64,000 nt of DNA from an uncultured Bacteroidota bacterium (GCA_903905065.1 CAIVEW010000025.1:62001-126000), one strand, 5' to 3'; numbered from the stretch's first letter, positions 1-9,292 are shown. The notes: generated by a model from the letters alone, not told the origin. A program made the numbers and translations.

Positions 1-9
1 AAATACTGC

Positions 10-3000
10 TTATTGCTTAGCCATCCCTTTCAAAAACGCCAGCACATCGTTCATGGCTTTCATCCTGTCCACCACCAGCAGGAAATTCTTACCTACTTGT
101 TTCAGGCGGGCATTTTTTGTTTGCGTCTGGATGTATTTAAGGATGTGATTGAAGGTGTCTGATTCAAAGTAAGGCGATTCGGGATTGCTCACAAAGTAAA
201 GGCGCATCTGCTGGTTTTTCAGGATAAGCTTTTCGAAACCCAGTTCCTGTGCTATCTGCCGGCAACGTAACGTGGTAAACAGGTCCTTGACCTGCTCCGG
301 TATTGGCCCAAAGCGATCGGTAAGTTCAGTGGCGAATTTATTTAAGTCTTCCTCGTTTTCAATATCATCCAACTGTGTGTACAACGACAGACGCTCTGTG
401 ATATTTGTTACGTACGAATCAGGTATCAGTATTTCGAGGTCGGTATCTATTGTGCAGTCACTTACGAAGTCCTTCTTACGGTTGATTTCGTCTGCGAACA
501 CTTCTTTGAAATCGGTAGTGCGGAGTTCCCGCATTGCCTCGGCAAGTATCTTCTGGTACATTTCAAAGCCGATCTCTGCGATGAACCCACTTTGTTCGCC
601 GCCCAGCAAGTTGCCTGCTCCACGAATGTCCAGATCACGCATGGCGATCTGGAAGCCGCTGCCTAACTCATTGAACTGTTCCAAGGTCTGCAACCGCTTA
701 CGGCTGTCGCTTGGCAACATGCTCATAGGTGGGGCTACCAGGTAGCAGAACGCCTTTTTATTGCTCCTGCCAACACGCCCGCGCAGCTGATGGAGATCGC
801 TGAGCCCAAATTGATGTGCATTATTGATAATGATCGTATTGGCATTGGCTATGTCCACACCGCTTTCCACGATGTTAGTACAGCACAGTACATCGAATTC
901 CTTCTCTATAAAATTAAACAGGGCTTCCTCTAACTGGTGTCCTTCCATCTGTCCATGTGCCATGCCTATGCGAAGATCAGGGCAGAGGTTGCGGAGCAGT
1001 GTTGCCATCTCAGGCAGGCTCTGTACGCGATTGTGTACAAAGAACACCTGCCCGCCACGCTCTGCTTCATAGTATATGGCATCTCGGATGGCGTACTCAT
1101 CAAAAACCAGTACCTCCGTTTGGACGGGTTGTCTATTGGGTGGCGGCGTGTTGATGATGCTCAGGTCACGGGCATTCATCAATGAGAATTGCAGTGTACG
1201 CGGTATTGGTGTCGCTGTGAGGGTGAGTGTATCCACACTGGCTTTCAGCTCCCGTAGTTTTTCTTTTGATGACACCCCGAATTTTTGTTCTTCGTCTATG
1301 ATCAGGATACCGAGATCTTTGAATTTCACATCCTTGCCCAACAAGCCATGCGTACCAATGACGATATCTATTTTACCTTCCTCCAGTTTCTTAAATATCT
1401 CTTTCTTTTCCTTTGCAGACCGGAAGCGGTTCACATAATCCACGTTCGCCGGGAAATCCTTTAAACGCTCTTTGAATGTATTATAATGCTGGAAGGCGAG
1501 GATTGTAGTTGGAACCAATATAGCGGCTTGCTTGCTGTCGCCCACGGCTTTAAACGCAGCACGCACTGCTATCTCTGTTTTGCCAAAGCCTACATCGCCG
1601 CATACCAGCCTATCCATGGGAGCAGGTGTTTCCATATCACGTTTTACGTCTGCGGTTGCCTTGGCCTGGTCTGGTGTATCTTCATAGAAGAATGATGCTT
1701 CCAATTCGGTTTGCAAATAACTGTCCGGTGAAAACGCGAATCCCTGCGACGCCTTACGCTTGGCGTATAGTTTTATCAGGTCAGCAGCAATGTCTTTTAC
1801 CTGCTTCTTGGTTTTGTTTTTTAGTTTCTGCCAGGCGTCGCTGCCCAGTTTGTTTACCCGTGGGGCCGCCCCTTCCTTACCGGTGTACTTACTTATTTTG
1901 TGGAGTGAATTAATATTCACATACAGCACATCATTGTCTTTGTACAATATGCGGATAGCTTCCTGCAGGTTGCCATTCACTTCTATTTTCTGCAGCCCGC
2001 TATACACGCCCACACCGTGGTCTATATGTGTTACAAAGTCGCCGGGAGTCAGTTCGCGCAACGCGCGCAGCGTAAGTGCTTTGCCTTTTGAGTAGGCCTG
2101 CTTTACATTGTACTTATGGTAACGCTGGAATATCTGGTGATCCGTGTAACAGATCGCTTTCTTATCATGGTCTATAAAACCTTTGCTGATGGACGTGGCA
2201 ACCGGAACAAAAATGATATTCGCATTGACGTCATCAAAAATGCTTCGTAACCGCTCCAACTGTTTTGGGTTCTCAGCAAAAATGTAGGCTACATATTTTT
2301 CCGCCAGGCGTTTTTGCAGGTCGGCAATCAGCATGTTGAACTGCCGGTTGAAGACGGGTTGCTCTTCTGTCGCAAAAAGGAATCTGGCGTCAATTTCATC
2401 ACCAGTTATTTTTTCGAGCGAGTGGTTGTACCACTCTATCAGGTGCCGTTGTTTTATTTTTTCCTGCCATTGCCCGCCCGTTTCAAAATCAGCCTTGGAT
2501 ATTTCTTTCAGCATCTCCTCCTCATGGTCTATTGCTACCTGGCCTATCTCCATTTTCTCAGGAAGCTCGGCTTCCATTTTAGCCAGCCGCCCTATGGTAA
2601 AGGACAGGTCCTTTGCCCATATCACCGTATTCTCCGGCAGGTAATCCAGCAGTGATATTTTCTCCTGTGTTTCGAATTTCGTTTCGATGTTGGGTAGAAT
2701 AGATACCTGCAGCAATTTACGTTCAGATAGTTGTGTTTCCGGGTTGAAGATGCGGATACTGTCTACTTCGGTGTCAAACAGCTCTATGCGGTAAGGATGC
2801 TCATTTCCGAAAGAGTAAATATCCAGTATGCCTCCACGCATGGCAAATTGTCCCGGCTCGTAAACAAAGTCCTCACGCCTGAATCCCAGCGAAACAAACC
2901 CTTCCAGCATCGCATCGACTTGCAGCGTCTCGCCCACCTTTATGCTGATCATGTTATCAGATAACGACGACGGATTCACAACCCGTTCAAACAACGCTTC

Positions 3001-3384
3001 CGGATAAGTGACCAATATTTTTTTATTAACCTTTTTGCCGGTGAATTTCGTCAACGCCTCTGTGCGCAACATTACATGGCTGCTGTTCAGTTCGTTGAAA
3101 TGCCCGGTTCTCTTAAACGAGTCAGGAAAGTAGAAGATATCAAGCCCTTGGGTGAGGTGTTCTATGTCGTTATGAAAGTACGCGGCCTCTTCTTTGTCAT
3201 TTAAAATAAAGACATGATTTGCATCTGTGAGGCGCCATAAAGCACTGGCAATAAAGTTGATAGAAGACCCGCGGAGGTTGTCCAGATAGACCCTGATCTT
3301 GTGGCCGGGCAATGTGATCCCAGCCGCTGTTTGTTTTAAGCGGATGTCATTTTGGTACAAACCCTGCAGCACATCCAGATTCAT
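10..3384 (-). CDS. mfd: Transcription-repair coupling factor Mfd
   Basis: An 1124-residue DNA translocase that removes RNA polymerase stalled at lesions and recruits UvrA. The usual order is visible: UvrB-like N-terminal region, CarD-like RNAP-interaction domain near residue 451 (DFVTHIDHGVGVY), then RecG-like helicase lobes with Walker A GDVGFGKTE near 596 and Walker B DEEQ near 698, and a C-terminal TRCF domain. Length matches the family norm (about 1100-1150). The ATG lies 8 nt downstream of a TACCTTTG -7 box, so the leader is very short. It is monocistronic by layout; its 3' end is at the window edge but the stop codon is inside, so the gene is complete. Confidence 0.97.
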   Translation of the reverse strand: MNLDVLQGLYQNDIRLKQTAAGITLPGHKIRVYLDNLRGSSINFIASALWRLTDANHVFILNDKEEAAYFHNDIEHLTQGLDIFYFPDSFKRTGHFNELNSSHVMLRTEALTKFTGKKVNKKILVTYPEALFERVVNPSSLSDNMISIKVGETLQVDAMLEGFVSLGFRREDFVYEPGQFAMRGGILDIYSFGNEHPYRIELFDTEVDSIRIFNPETQLSERKLLQVSILPNIETKFETQEKISLLDYLPENTVIWAKDLSFTIGRLAKMEAELPEKMEIGQVAIDHEEEMLKEISKADFETGGQWQEKIKQRHLIEWYNHSLEKITGDEIDARFLFATEEQPVFNRQFNMLIADLQKRLAEKYVAYIFAENPKQLERLRSIFDDVNANIIFVPVATSISKGFIDHDKKAICYTDHQIFQRYHKYNVKQAYSKGKALTLRALRELTPGDFVTHIDHGVGVYSGLQKIEVNGNLQEAIRILYKDNDVLYVNINSLHKISKYTGKEGAAPRVNKLGSDAWQKLKNKTKKQVKDIAADLIKLYAKRKASQGFAFSPDSYLQTELEASFFYEDTPDQAKATADVKRDMETPAPMDRLVCGDVGFGKTEIAVRAAFKAVGDSKQAAILVPTTILAFQHYNTFKERLKDFPANVDYVNRFRSAKEKKEIFKKLEEGKIDIVIGTHGLLGKDVKFKDLGILIIDEEQKFGVSSKEKLRELKASVDTLTLTATPIPRTLQFSLMNARDLSIINTPPPNRQPVQTEVLVFDEYAIRDAIYYEAERGGQVFFVHNRVQSLPEMATLLRNLCPDLRIGMAHGQMEGHQLEEALFNFIEKEFDVLCCTNIVESGVDIANANTIIINNAHQFGLSDLHQLRGRVGRSNKKAFCYLVAPPMSMLPSDSRKRLQTLEQFNELGSGFQIAMRDLDIRGAGNLLGGEQSGFIAEIGFEMYQKILAEAMRELRTTDFKEVFADEINRKKDFVSDCTIDTDLEILIPDSYVTNITERLSLYTQLDDIENEEDLNKFATELTDRFGPIPEQVKDLFTTLRCRQIAQELGFEKLILKNQQMRLYFVSNPESPYFESDTFNHILKYIQTQTKNARLKQVGKNFLLVVDRMKAMNDVLAFLKGMAKQ

Positions 3385-3392
3385 CGGGGCGA

Positions 3393-3400
3393 CAAAGGTA
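3393..3400 (-). promoter_or_regulatory. -7 box (TACCTTTG) of mfd
   Basis: The minus strand reads TACCTTTG, matching the Bacteroidota consensus TAnnTTTG. A TTG lies about 18 nt upstream (3419-3421). Only 8 nt separate the box from the mfd ATG. Confidence 0.6.
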
Positions 3401-3511
3401 ATGGAATTTGGATTTGACCAACCGGGAATTTAGATTGGTGACATATTCATAAGATAAACGTTTGGCGACTTTCACTTTAAGCAATATCTTTCGATCAAAT
3501 ATCGCATCCGA

Positions 3512-3784
3512 TTGAAGAAACTTTTCATTTTACTTTTGATTTTTGCAGGGTTTGCATGCTGCCGCAGCGCGTGGAACCAAACCAACGATCAAACATTCTA
3601 CAATGCCTGCCTGGATGATGCAAAGACCTGGGCTTCCTCACCAGAACAGGCTGCTGCGTATTGTAATTGTGTCATTCCGAAAATAAAGCAGAAATACCCA
3701 AATGAGAACGATGCTATGAAGCAGATCAATTTGCTGGCAGAGGATAAAGATATGCAGGCGTGCAGGGATTTATTACAGAAGTAA
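3512..3784 (+). CDS. Small secreted or lipid-anchored protein
   Basis: A 90-residue protein with a clear hydrophobic signal (MKKLFILLLIFAGFACC) ending in cysteines that could be a relaxed lipobox. The mature part has Cys residues in YNACLDDA, YCNCVIPKI and QACRDLL, probably two disulfides in a small helical domain. The start is TTG at 3512, chosen because the signal peptide begins there and no in-frame ATG precedes it. No family is recognised beyond a general resemblance to short Cys-containing periplasmic helical proteins of Bacteroidota. It stands alone between mfd (divergent) and the hicAB pair. Confidence 0.7.
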   Translation: MKKLFILLLIFAGFACCRSAWNQTNDQTFYNACLDDAKTWASSPEQAAAYCNCVIPKIKQKYPNENDAMKQINLLAEDKDMQACRDLLQK

Positions 3785-3803
3785 ACAGCTAAGACTAACG
3801 ATA

Positions 3804-3811
3804 TATTTTTG
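3804..3811 (+). promoter_or_regulatory. -7 box (TATTTTTG) upstream of hicA
   Basis: TATTTTTG fits TAnnTTTG and lies 45 nt before the ATG chosen for hicA, in the 50-nt gap after the small lipoprotein gene. No clear -33 element is seen. Confidence 0.4.
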
Positions 3812-3856
3812 TAGATTTTCACCGAAAATACTAACTTGCAACTGAAAGTCAGTTGC

Positions 3857-4135
3857 ATGCAAACTATCGGTGTGAGCAAAATAGAAAAACTTTTAGAACG
3901 GTTTCTTTCAAGTCCTAAGGATTTTACCTGGGATGAATTGGTAAAGCTGTTAATTCATTTCGGATACTACGAACATGGTAAAGGGAAGACTGGTGGCTCA
4001 AGGCGAAACTTTGTGGACGGAGACAAAAATGTTATTAATATCCACAAACCACATCCTGGGAACATCATAAAAGCATATGCTATTAAATTGATTGTTGAGC
4101 AGTTGATAGAAAAAGGTAAACTACAAGATGAGTGA
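3857..4135 (+). CDS. hicA: HicA-family toxin (predicted mRNA interferase)
   Basis: A 92-residue dsRBD-like HicA toxin, expected to cleave translated mRNA when free of antitoxin. The landmarks are GKTGGSRRNF followed by NIHKPHPGN, typical of the long HicA subgroup. Where classical HicA has Gly-Ser-His, this one has Gly-Ser-Arg (Arg49 from this start), while the His of KPHP is kept. Start options are TTG 3836, ATG 3857 and GTG 3872; ATG 3857 is used here but GTG 3872 also fits family lengths. The gene overlaps hicB by 8 nt, the usual translational coupling of such pairs. Confidence 0.85.
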   Translation: MQTIGVSKIEKLLERFLSSPKDFTWDELVKLLIHFGYYEHGKGKTGGSRRNFVDGDKNVINIHKPHPGNIIKAYAIKLIVEQLIEKGKLQDE

Positions 4136-4493
4136 CATAATTAAATATAAAGAGTATTATGCCAATGTACAATTCAGTGCAGAGGACGATGTTTTTTTCG
4201 GAAAAATATTAGGCATTAATGATCTGGTAACATTTGAGGCACAGTCAGTGAAGGAGTTGCGAAGATCCTTTAAAGAGGCCGTTGAAGATTATATTGAAAC
4301 CTGCAAAGAATTAGATAAAGTGCCGGAGAAAACTTATAAGGGAAGTTTCAATGTGCGTGTTACTCCGGATCTTCACAGAGATGCTGCAATTGTAGCGTTG
4401 CAAAAAAACGTGAGCTTAAACGATTTTGTGAAGAATGCGATCAGCTATGCTGTGAAACATACAAACATTATTAAAGGAGAAGCGTCGTCTTAG
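4128..4493 (+). CDS. hicB: HicB-family antitoxin
   Basis: A 121-residue antitoxin expected to bind and neutralise the adjacent HicA and to autoregulate the pair. The N-terminal half is the partial RNase H-like HicB fold (YYANVQFSAEDDVFFGKI). The C-terminal part from about residue 75 is a ribbon-helix-helix DNA-binding segment (FNVRVTPDLHRDAAI, then SLNDFVKNAI). It overlaps the toxin gene by 8 nt in toxin-antitoxin order. It ends 12 nt before the convergent feoB stop, with no terminator hairpin seen between them. Confidence 0.9.
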   Translation: MSDIIKYKEYYANVQFSAEDDVFFGKILGINDLVTFEAQSVKELRRSFKEAVEDYIETCKELDKVPEKTYKGSFNVRVTPDLHRDAAIVALQKNVSLNDFVKNAISYAVKHTNIIKGEASS

Positions 4494-4505
4494 CGTTAAA
4501 AAAAA

Positions 4506-6623
4506 TCATTTAAACGCCTGGTACACGAGCAGTGCACTCAGGTACGCAATACTGAACATATACGCGAACTGTATGGCAGGGTATTTCCAGCTTCTGGTTT
4601 CGCGCTTCACAATAGCCAGGGTACTCATGCACTGCATGGCAAATACATAAAAGATAAGTAACGAGAGTCCGGCCGCCAGCGTATATACAGGAGTGCCGTC
4701 ATCGCGTTTTGCTTCTTTCATTTTTTCGTGCAGTGTTTCCTGGCCGGCCGCTGCATCCCCTACGCTATACAATGTTGCCATGGTGCCTACAAAAACCTCG
4801 CGGGCAGCGAATGACGTAATAAGGGCAATGCCTATCTTCCAGTCATACCCCAGCGGGCGGATGAACGGCTCTATACCATGGCCCATGATACCGGCGAAGG
4901 AATGCTCCAGTTTTGAAGTGGCATGTTCCCGGTCTATTGCAGTTTTTTGTTCCGGGTGCAGTTTCACGATTGTCGCATACTTCTCTTCCACGGCCTTCAT
5001 TTGCGTAGGTGGGCCGAATGCAGCCAGGGCCCATAATATCAGCGCCAGCACTATGATCACCTTACCCACATCCCGGATGAATATTTTACCTTTTTCTATC
5101 ATCGTTGTGCCCACATTTTTCCAGCGAGGCTGCCTGTATACGGGCAACTCCATAAGGAAGAAAGTACGCTCTTTTGTTTTTATCAGGAAGTTCATTACAC
5201 GTGCCACAAGTAAGGCCATGAAGAATCCGAGGAGGTATAGTCCCATTAACACAAGGCCCTGCATATTGAAGATGCCCAGAAAAGTGCGGCTTGGTATCAC
5301 CAGGGCTATAAGCATGGTGTAAACGGGCAACCTGGCAGAGCAGCTCATAAGTGGCGTTACCATTATAGTTATCAGCCGTTCCTTCTTGTTTTGAATGGTT
5401 CGCGCAGCCATGATAGCAGGCACTGCACATGCCATGCCACTGATGAGCGGCATTACCGAACGGCCGTTGAGCCCGGCGCTGCGCATGATGCGGTCTGTGA
5501 GGAAGCTGATGCGGGCCATATAACCACTGTCTTCCAGTATTGTTATTAGCCCGAACAATATCATTATCTGCGGCACAAAGACTGCAATTCCACTAATTCC
5601 TGCCAACAGACCGTTTACGACAAGATCTTTAAAGATGCCCGCCGGTAGCACCGCATTGAGGCCGTTACCCGCAAATACAAAAAGCTGTTCCACCCAATCC
5701 ATGGGGTAGCGTGCCAACCAGAAAATACTCTGGAACAAAAGAAATAAAACGCAAAGCAGGATGAGGTTGCCGTAAATGGGATGAAGCAGTACTTTGTCCA
5801 GCCGGTCGCTTACTACCATTCTCTTCATGGGGCTGTCTGTAACAACACATCGTTGCATTATGGTATCTATCTTCTTATACCGCTGCATGATCTCTTCAGC
5901 CTGCACCTTAGACTTTTGAAAGCCTGACTCGCCCAGCAGGGCTGCAATTCTGATACGTTGTGCGGCGTTTATGTATCTCAGTTCGTTAAAATTGCACGCC
6001 ACGTGCAGCGCGCCATAGTTGCTATATAGTGCTGATATTAATCGTACTTCCTGCAGCCACTCTCCGGTTAATGCAGCCAGATCAATGAAATCAGGGAGAT
6101 TAGCGCGCTTTGCCTGTTGCTGGTCAATGATCGCTTTTTTCAGCAACCCCATTCCGCGGTTGCGTCGTGGGTTTACGGTCATTACTGGTACGCCCATCAT
6201 TGCAGAAAGCGCCTCGGTATCTATAGTGATTCCCTTTTGCCGAGCTATATCCATCATGGTCAGCGCGATGACCACAGGTATTTTTAGGTCTATGATCTGG
6301 GAACAAAAGAGTAGGTTCCGCTTTAGGTTAGAGGCATCGGCAATGACGATGACAAGGTCTGGCCGGTCGGCGCTTTCCTGGTTCAGTAACACCTCATAAG
6401 TGACCTGTTCGTCAGCGCTCTTGGGGTAAAGACTGTATGTGCCCGGCAGGTCAATGATATTTGCAGTAAGTGTTTCCGATATTTTTGATACACCGGTTTT
6501 TTTGTCTACAGTAACGCCAGGGAAGTTCCCCACCTTCTGGTTGAGGCCGGTAAGGGCATTAAAAAGGGAACTTTTACCGCTATTGGGGTTTCCCACCAAC
6601 GCTATCGTATACTGGCGACTCAT
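4506..6623 (-). CDS. feoB: Ferrous iron transporter FeoB
   Basis: A 705-residue inner-membrane Fe(II) permease. The N-terminal G domain shows G1 GNPNSGKS (residues 11-18), the switch region with GVTVDKKTG, and G3 DLPG (58-61). The G4 motif reads TMMD at 122-125 instead of the usual NMxD, so the purine-recognising Asn is Thr. The membrane part has the two Gate regions with the conserved Cys stretch GMACAVPAIMAAR (near 398) and SCSARLPVYTML. Length is typical. There is no feoA or feoC next to it, unlike many bacteria. A -7 box lies 8 nt before the ATG. Confidence 0.96.
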   Translation of the reverse strand: MSRQYTIALVGNPNSGKSSLFNALTGLNQKVGNFPGVTVDKKTGVSKISETLTANIIDLPGTYSLYPKSADEQVTYEVLLNQESADRPDLVIVIADASNLKRNLLFCSQIIDLKIPVVIALTMMDIARQKGITIDTEALSAMMGVPVMTVNPRRNRGMGLLKKAIIDQQQAKRANLPDFIDLAALTGEWLQEVRLISALYSNYGALHVACNFNELRYINAAQRIRIAALLGESGFQKSKVQAEEIMQRYKKIDTIMQRCVVTDSPMKRMVVSDRLDKVLLHPIYGNLILLCVLFLLFQSIFWLARYPMDWVEQLFVFAGNGLNAVLPAGIFKDLVVNGLLAGISGIAVFVPQIMILFGLITILEDSGYMARISFLTDRIMRSAGLNGRSVMPLISGMACAVPAIMAARTIQNKKERLITIMVTPLMSCSARLPVYTMLIALVIPSRTFLGIFNMQGLVLMGLYLLGFFMALLVARVMNFLIKTKERTFFLMELPVYRQPRWKNVGTTMIEKGKIFIRDVGKVIIVLALILWALAAFGPPTQMKAVEEKYATIVKLHPEQKTAIDREHATSKLEHSFAGIMGHGIEPFIRPLGYDWKIGIALITSFAAREVFVGTMATLYSVGDAAAGQETLHEKMKEAKRDDGTPVYTLAAGLSLLIFYVFAMQCMSTLAIVKRETRSWKYPAIQFAYMFSIAYLSALLVYQAFK

Positions 6624-6631
6624 GCAGGGCG

Positions 6632-6639
6632 CAAAGGTA
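6632..6639 (-). promoter_or_regulatory. -7 box (TACCTTTG) of feoB
   Basis: A perfect TAnnTTTG on the minus strand, 8 nt upstream of the feoB ATG, implying a leader of a few nucleotides at most. No Fur-type palindrome was recognised around it. Confidence 0.55.
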
Positions 6640-6756
6640 CTGATTACACACAGTTCTCTGCTTTAAAAGGAACTCAATAAGGAGAATTTCCCGAATATGT
6701 AAATGCGCCACATTGCCGTATCTGATATAATGCAACTATTTGTTAAACTCTTATTA

Positions 6757-6764
6757 TAGATTTG
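6757..6764 (+). promoter_or_regulatory. -7 box (TAGATTTG) of the EGF-type lipoprotein gene
   Basis: TAGATTTG matches TAnnTTTG, 59 nt upstream of the GTG start of the lipoprotein gene at 6824. A TTTG at 6739-6742 is closer than the usual 19-21 nt. Confidence 0.45.
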
Positions 6765-6823
6765 GATAAAGCAGCGTGCTTAGCTTAATTTTACTGCTTT
6801 CGGTAAAACTTTAAAATCTTTTC

Positions 6824-7354
6824 GTGATATCATTCCGCTTTTTCCCGGCTGTTGCATTGGTTGTCGTATTAGCCGTTAGTGCAATTATGTATTCCAGTTG
6901 CAAAAACAAATGCGGTAGTACTACCTGCCAAAACGGGGGTACGTGCGACAATAATAAGTGTGTTTGCCCCGTAGGTTATTCGGGCAATTCCTGCCAGACC
7001 GGCTGGGCAGATGCTGCCATTGGCACCTATACATGTGTCCGTTCGGCCTGCACACCTGCGGTCACTGGTGTCAATACCTGGCAGAGTTCCATAACGAAAG
7101 ATGCGACTAATGGCGGCTATACCGTGGATATTTCCAATTTCAATAATTCAAATACAACGGTTGTGGCTACTGTAGATACTGCAGCAGCTAACGGGAGTCA
7201 GCAAATCACTATCAGCGGCGCCGGCGGTACAGGCACTGATGCTTCCGGATCCCTGACCATTACGAACGGGGTAACACAAATATCTCTGCACTTTACCACT
7301 TATTCCGGCGGCATAGCTGGCTCCAGTTGCGAAATGATCATGCGCAAGGAGTAG
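6824..7354 (+). CDS. EGF-type lipoprotein, copy A
   Basis: A 176-residue surface or periplasmic protein of unknown function. It has a hydrophobic signal ending IMYSSC (probable lipidated Cys), then a six-Cys EGF-like module (CGSTTCQNGGTCDNNKCVC, then PVGYSGNSC), then about 115 residues rich in Thr, Ser, Gly and Val that look like a beta-sandwich or barrel. Three further genes share this layout: 37918, 38663 and 52577 (minus). This copy is the most divergent downstream of the EGF module and carries extra Cys residues (YTCVRSAC, SSCEM). The start is GTG. Its 3' end overlaps the convergent bioA by 17 nt. Confidence 0.8.
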   Translation: MISFRFFPAVALVVVLAVSAIMYSSCKNKCGSTTCQNGGTCDNNKCVCPVGYSGNSCQTGWADAAIGTYTCVRSACTPAVTGVNTWQSSITKDATNGGYTVDISNFNNSNTTVVATVDTAAANGSQQITISGAGGTGTDASGSLTITNGVTQISLHFTTYSGGIAGSSCEMIMRKE

Positions 7355-8636
7355 CACCGTTAAGTACTGCCGTCTCCAGGAATTCTCTGATGCAAGCGTA
7401 AATGTATTGTAGCTCATCGTTGCTGATGCAATAGGGCGGCAGGATGTATATGATGCCACCTAAGGGGCGCATAATTACCTTCTTGCTGAGGAAAAAACGA
7501 TACATCACATCGCGGATACTGGTGTGATAAGAGGCGGTATCCGTTTTTAATTCAAATGCCAGGATAGTACCCGTTTGCCTGGTGTCTGAGAGTGCGCTGT
7601 GCCCGCGGATCGCAGCCGCAAATTTTTGGTGGGCATCAATGATCATATTCCTGCTTTCTGTGCAGTTTTCTTCCAATAGCAGGTCAAGGCTGGCAAGTGC
7701 AGCGGCACATATGGTGGGGTTTGCAGTAAATGAATGCCCGTGGTATAGCATCTTCGTACGGTCTTCGTCATAAAACGCGTCAAAAATATCCAGCGTGCAG
7801 GCGGTAACGCCAAGGGGCATAGAACCACCCGTAAGGCCTTTGGAAAGGCATATCATGTCCGGCGTGGTATTGACTTGACTAGATGCAAATAATGGGCCTG
7901 TACGGCCAAAGCCCGTCATTACTTCATCTGCTATGATCAGCGCATTATACTTCCGGCATAGGGCAAAGTACTGTTCCAGCACATCAGGCGTGTACATGCA
8001 CATTCCTGCAGAACCTTGCACCAGCGGCTCAACGATAAAAGCTGCGACATCGCCTTGTTTTAAAATGTTTTCCAATGCGGCAACGCTTTCGCTGCTATTT
8101 GCAGCGGCTGGGAACGGAATGAAAACAACATCGAATAAAAAATCTGCGAAAGCCTCTGTAAATACACTTCTGCCGCTGACTGCCATTGCCCCAAATGTAT
8201 CGCCATGATATGCATTTTGCAAGGCCACCAGTTTCTTCTTTTTTATGCCCTTGTTCTTCCAGTATTGCAGCGACATCTTTATCGCTACTTCTACCGCAGT
8301 AGATCCATTGTCGGAGTAAAATATTCTCCGCATTTCACCTGGGAGTATCTCCAATAGCCGCTCTGCCAGCCGCACGGCAGGTTCGTGTGTAAAACCGGCA
8401 AATATGCAATGCTCCAATGTGCTTACCTGCTCGCTGACTTTTTGCGCTATGTAAGGATGGGAATGGCCATGAAGATTTACCCACCACGAAGAGATAGCGT
8501 CGAGATATCTGTCTCCGTCTTCGTCTATCAGCCAGGCGCCTTCACCCTTTACTATGGCTATGGCTTCCGGCCACGCCTTCATAGGTGTGTACGGGTGCCA
8601 GATCACTTCGCGGTCGCGTTCTTTGATCGTTTTCAA
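7338..8636 (-). CDS. bioA: Adenosylmethionine-8-amino-7-oxononanoate aminotransferase
   Basis: A 432-residue class III PLP aminotransferase converting KAPA to DAPA with SAM as amino donor. It shows WHPYTPMKAWPEA at the N terminus, a feature of BioA, YHGDTFGAMAVSG, DEVMTGFGRTG, and the PLP lysine in CLSKGLTGGSMPLG near residue 266. Translation starts at TTG inside a 4-nt TTGA overlap with the bioD stop, indicating tight coupling. It is the last gene of the biotin run. Confidence 0.95.
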   Translation of the reverse strand: MKTIKERDREVIWHPYTPMKAWPEAIAIVKGEGAWLIDEDGDRYLDAISSWWVNLHGHSHPYIAQKVSEQVSTLEHCIFAGFTHEPAVRLAERLLEILPGEMRRIFYSDNGSTAVEVAIKMSLQYWKNKGIKKKKLVALQNAYHGDTFGAMAVSGRSVFTEAFADFLFDVVFIPFPAAANSSESVAALENILKQGDVAAFIVEPLVQGSAGMCMYTPDVLEQYFALCRKYNALIIADEVMTGFGRTGPLFASSQVNTTPDMICLSKGLTGGSMPLGVTACTLDIFDAFYDEDRTKMLYHGHSFTANPTICAAALASLDLLLEENCTESRNMIIDAHQKFAAAIRGHSALSDTRQTGTILAFELKTDTASYHTSIRDVMYRFFLSKKVIMRPLGGIIYILPPYCISNDELQYIYACIREFLETAVLNGATPCA

Positions 8637-9262
8637 AATTGTAATGCTAAAAGTGAATGTTTTACGTCGGATGCATAGGCCTGTATCAAAGGCCTGTCCA
8701 GGGTTTCAAAATGAGGTATCCGTGCAATGATCGGGATACTGGAATATTGTGTGATAAAATCTTCGGAAGATTTATTGGGAACTCCGTTCATCACTATCCC
8801 CAGCAAGCGAATGCCCCTGGTTTTAAGTATTTCTATGCTCATTAAAGTATGATTAATGCTGCCCAGGTAATTTTGTGAGACAAGAATGGCGGGCATCTTA
8901 TAATGTGCAACAAAATCGGCCATACATGCATGAGCCGACATAGGGGACAGAATGCCGCCTGCGGTTTCCACCAGCAGCACATTATCCGTTTTGGGCCAGG
9001 CGAATTTTGTATAGTCCACCTCAACATTATCTATCGCAGCCGCAGCATGTGGCGACAGGGGCTGCGACAGGAGCATTGCCTCGTCGTGCACCCTGTTTAT
9101 CCCTGCAGTAAGCAACTGGCCCACTACGAGTGTATCCCGTTCTTCGGTGCCCGCCTGCACGGGTTTCCAGTAGTCAGCGTCCATAGCCTCGGCCATTACC
9201 GCAGATGCGATTGTTTTCCCTATGCCGGTATGAATACCAACTATTGCAATGGATCTTGTCAT
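8633..9262 (-). CDS. bioD: Dethiobiotin synthetase
   Basis: A 209-residue ATP-dependent carboxylase closing the ureido ring of DAPA to give dethiobiotin. The P-loop is GIHTGIGKT (residues 9-17), near the family GTDTxVGKT; KPVQAGTEERD and VETAGGILSPMS are the substrate- and Mg-binding regions. The length is slightly below the 215-240 usual in the family. It overlaps bioA by 4 nt and lies 71 nt after bioF. Confidence 0.94.
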   Translation of the reverse strand: MTRSIAIVGIHTGIGKTIASAVMAEAMDADYWKPVQAGTEERDTLVVGQLLTAGINRVHDEAMLLSQPLSPHAAAAIDNVEVDYTKFAWPKTDNVLLVETAGGILSPMSAHACMADFVAHYKMPAILVSQNYLGSINHTLMSIEILKTRGIRLLGIVMNGVPNKSSEDFITQYSSIPIIARIPHFETLDRPLIQAYASDVKHSLLALQF

Positions 9263-9284
9263 TAGTTCGTTTATTCAAGCGTGG

Positions 9285-9292
9285 CAAAATTA
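9285..9292 (-). promoter_or_regulatory. Possible internal -7 box (TAATTTTG) before bioD
   Basis: TAATTTTG sits in the 71-nt bioF-bioD gap and fits TAnnTTTG. It could give bioD-bioA a separate promoter inside the biotin cluster. No biotin-repressor-type palindrome was seen. Confidence 0.35.

Noticed and set aside
4693-5322. A 209-codon forward frame opposite feoB
   Set aside because: It is fully inside the well-supported feoB gene on the other strand, has no recognisable domain and lacks its own promoter; it is a shadow of the coding sequence.
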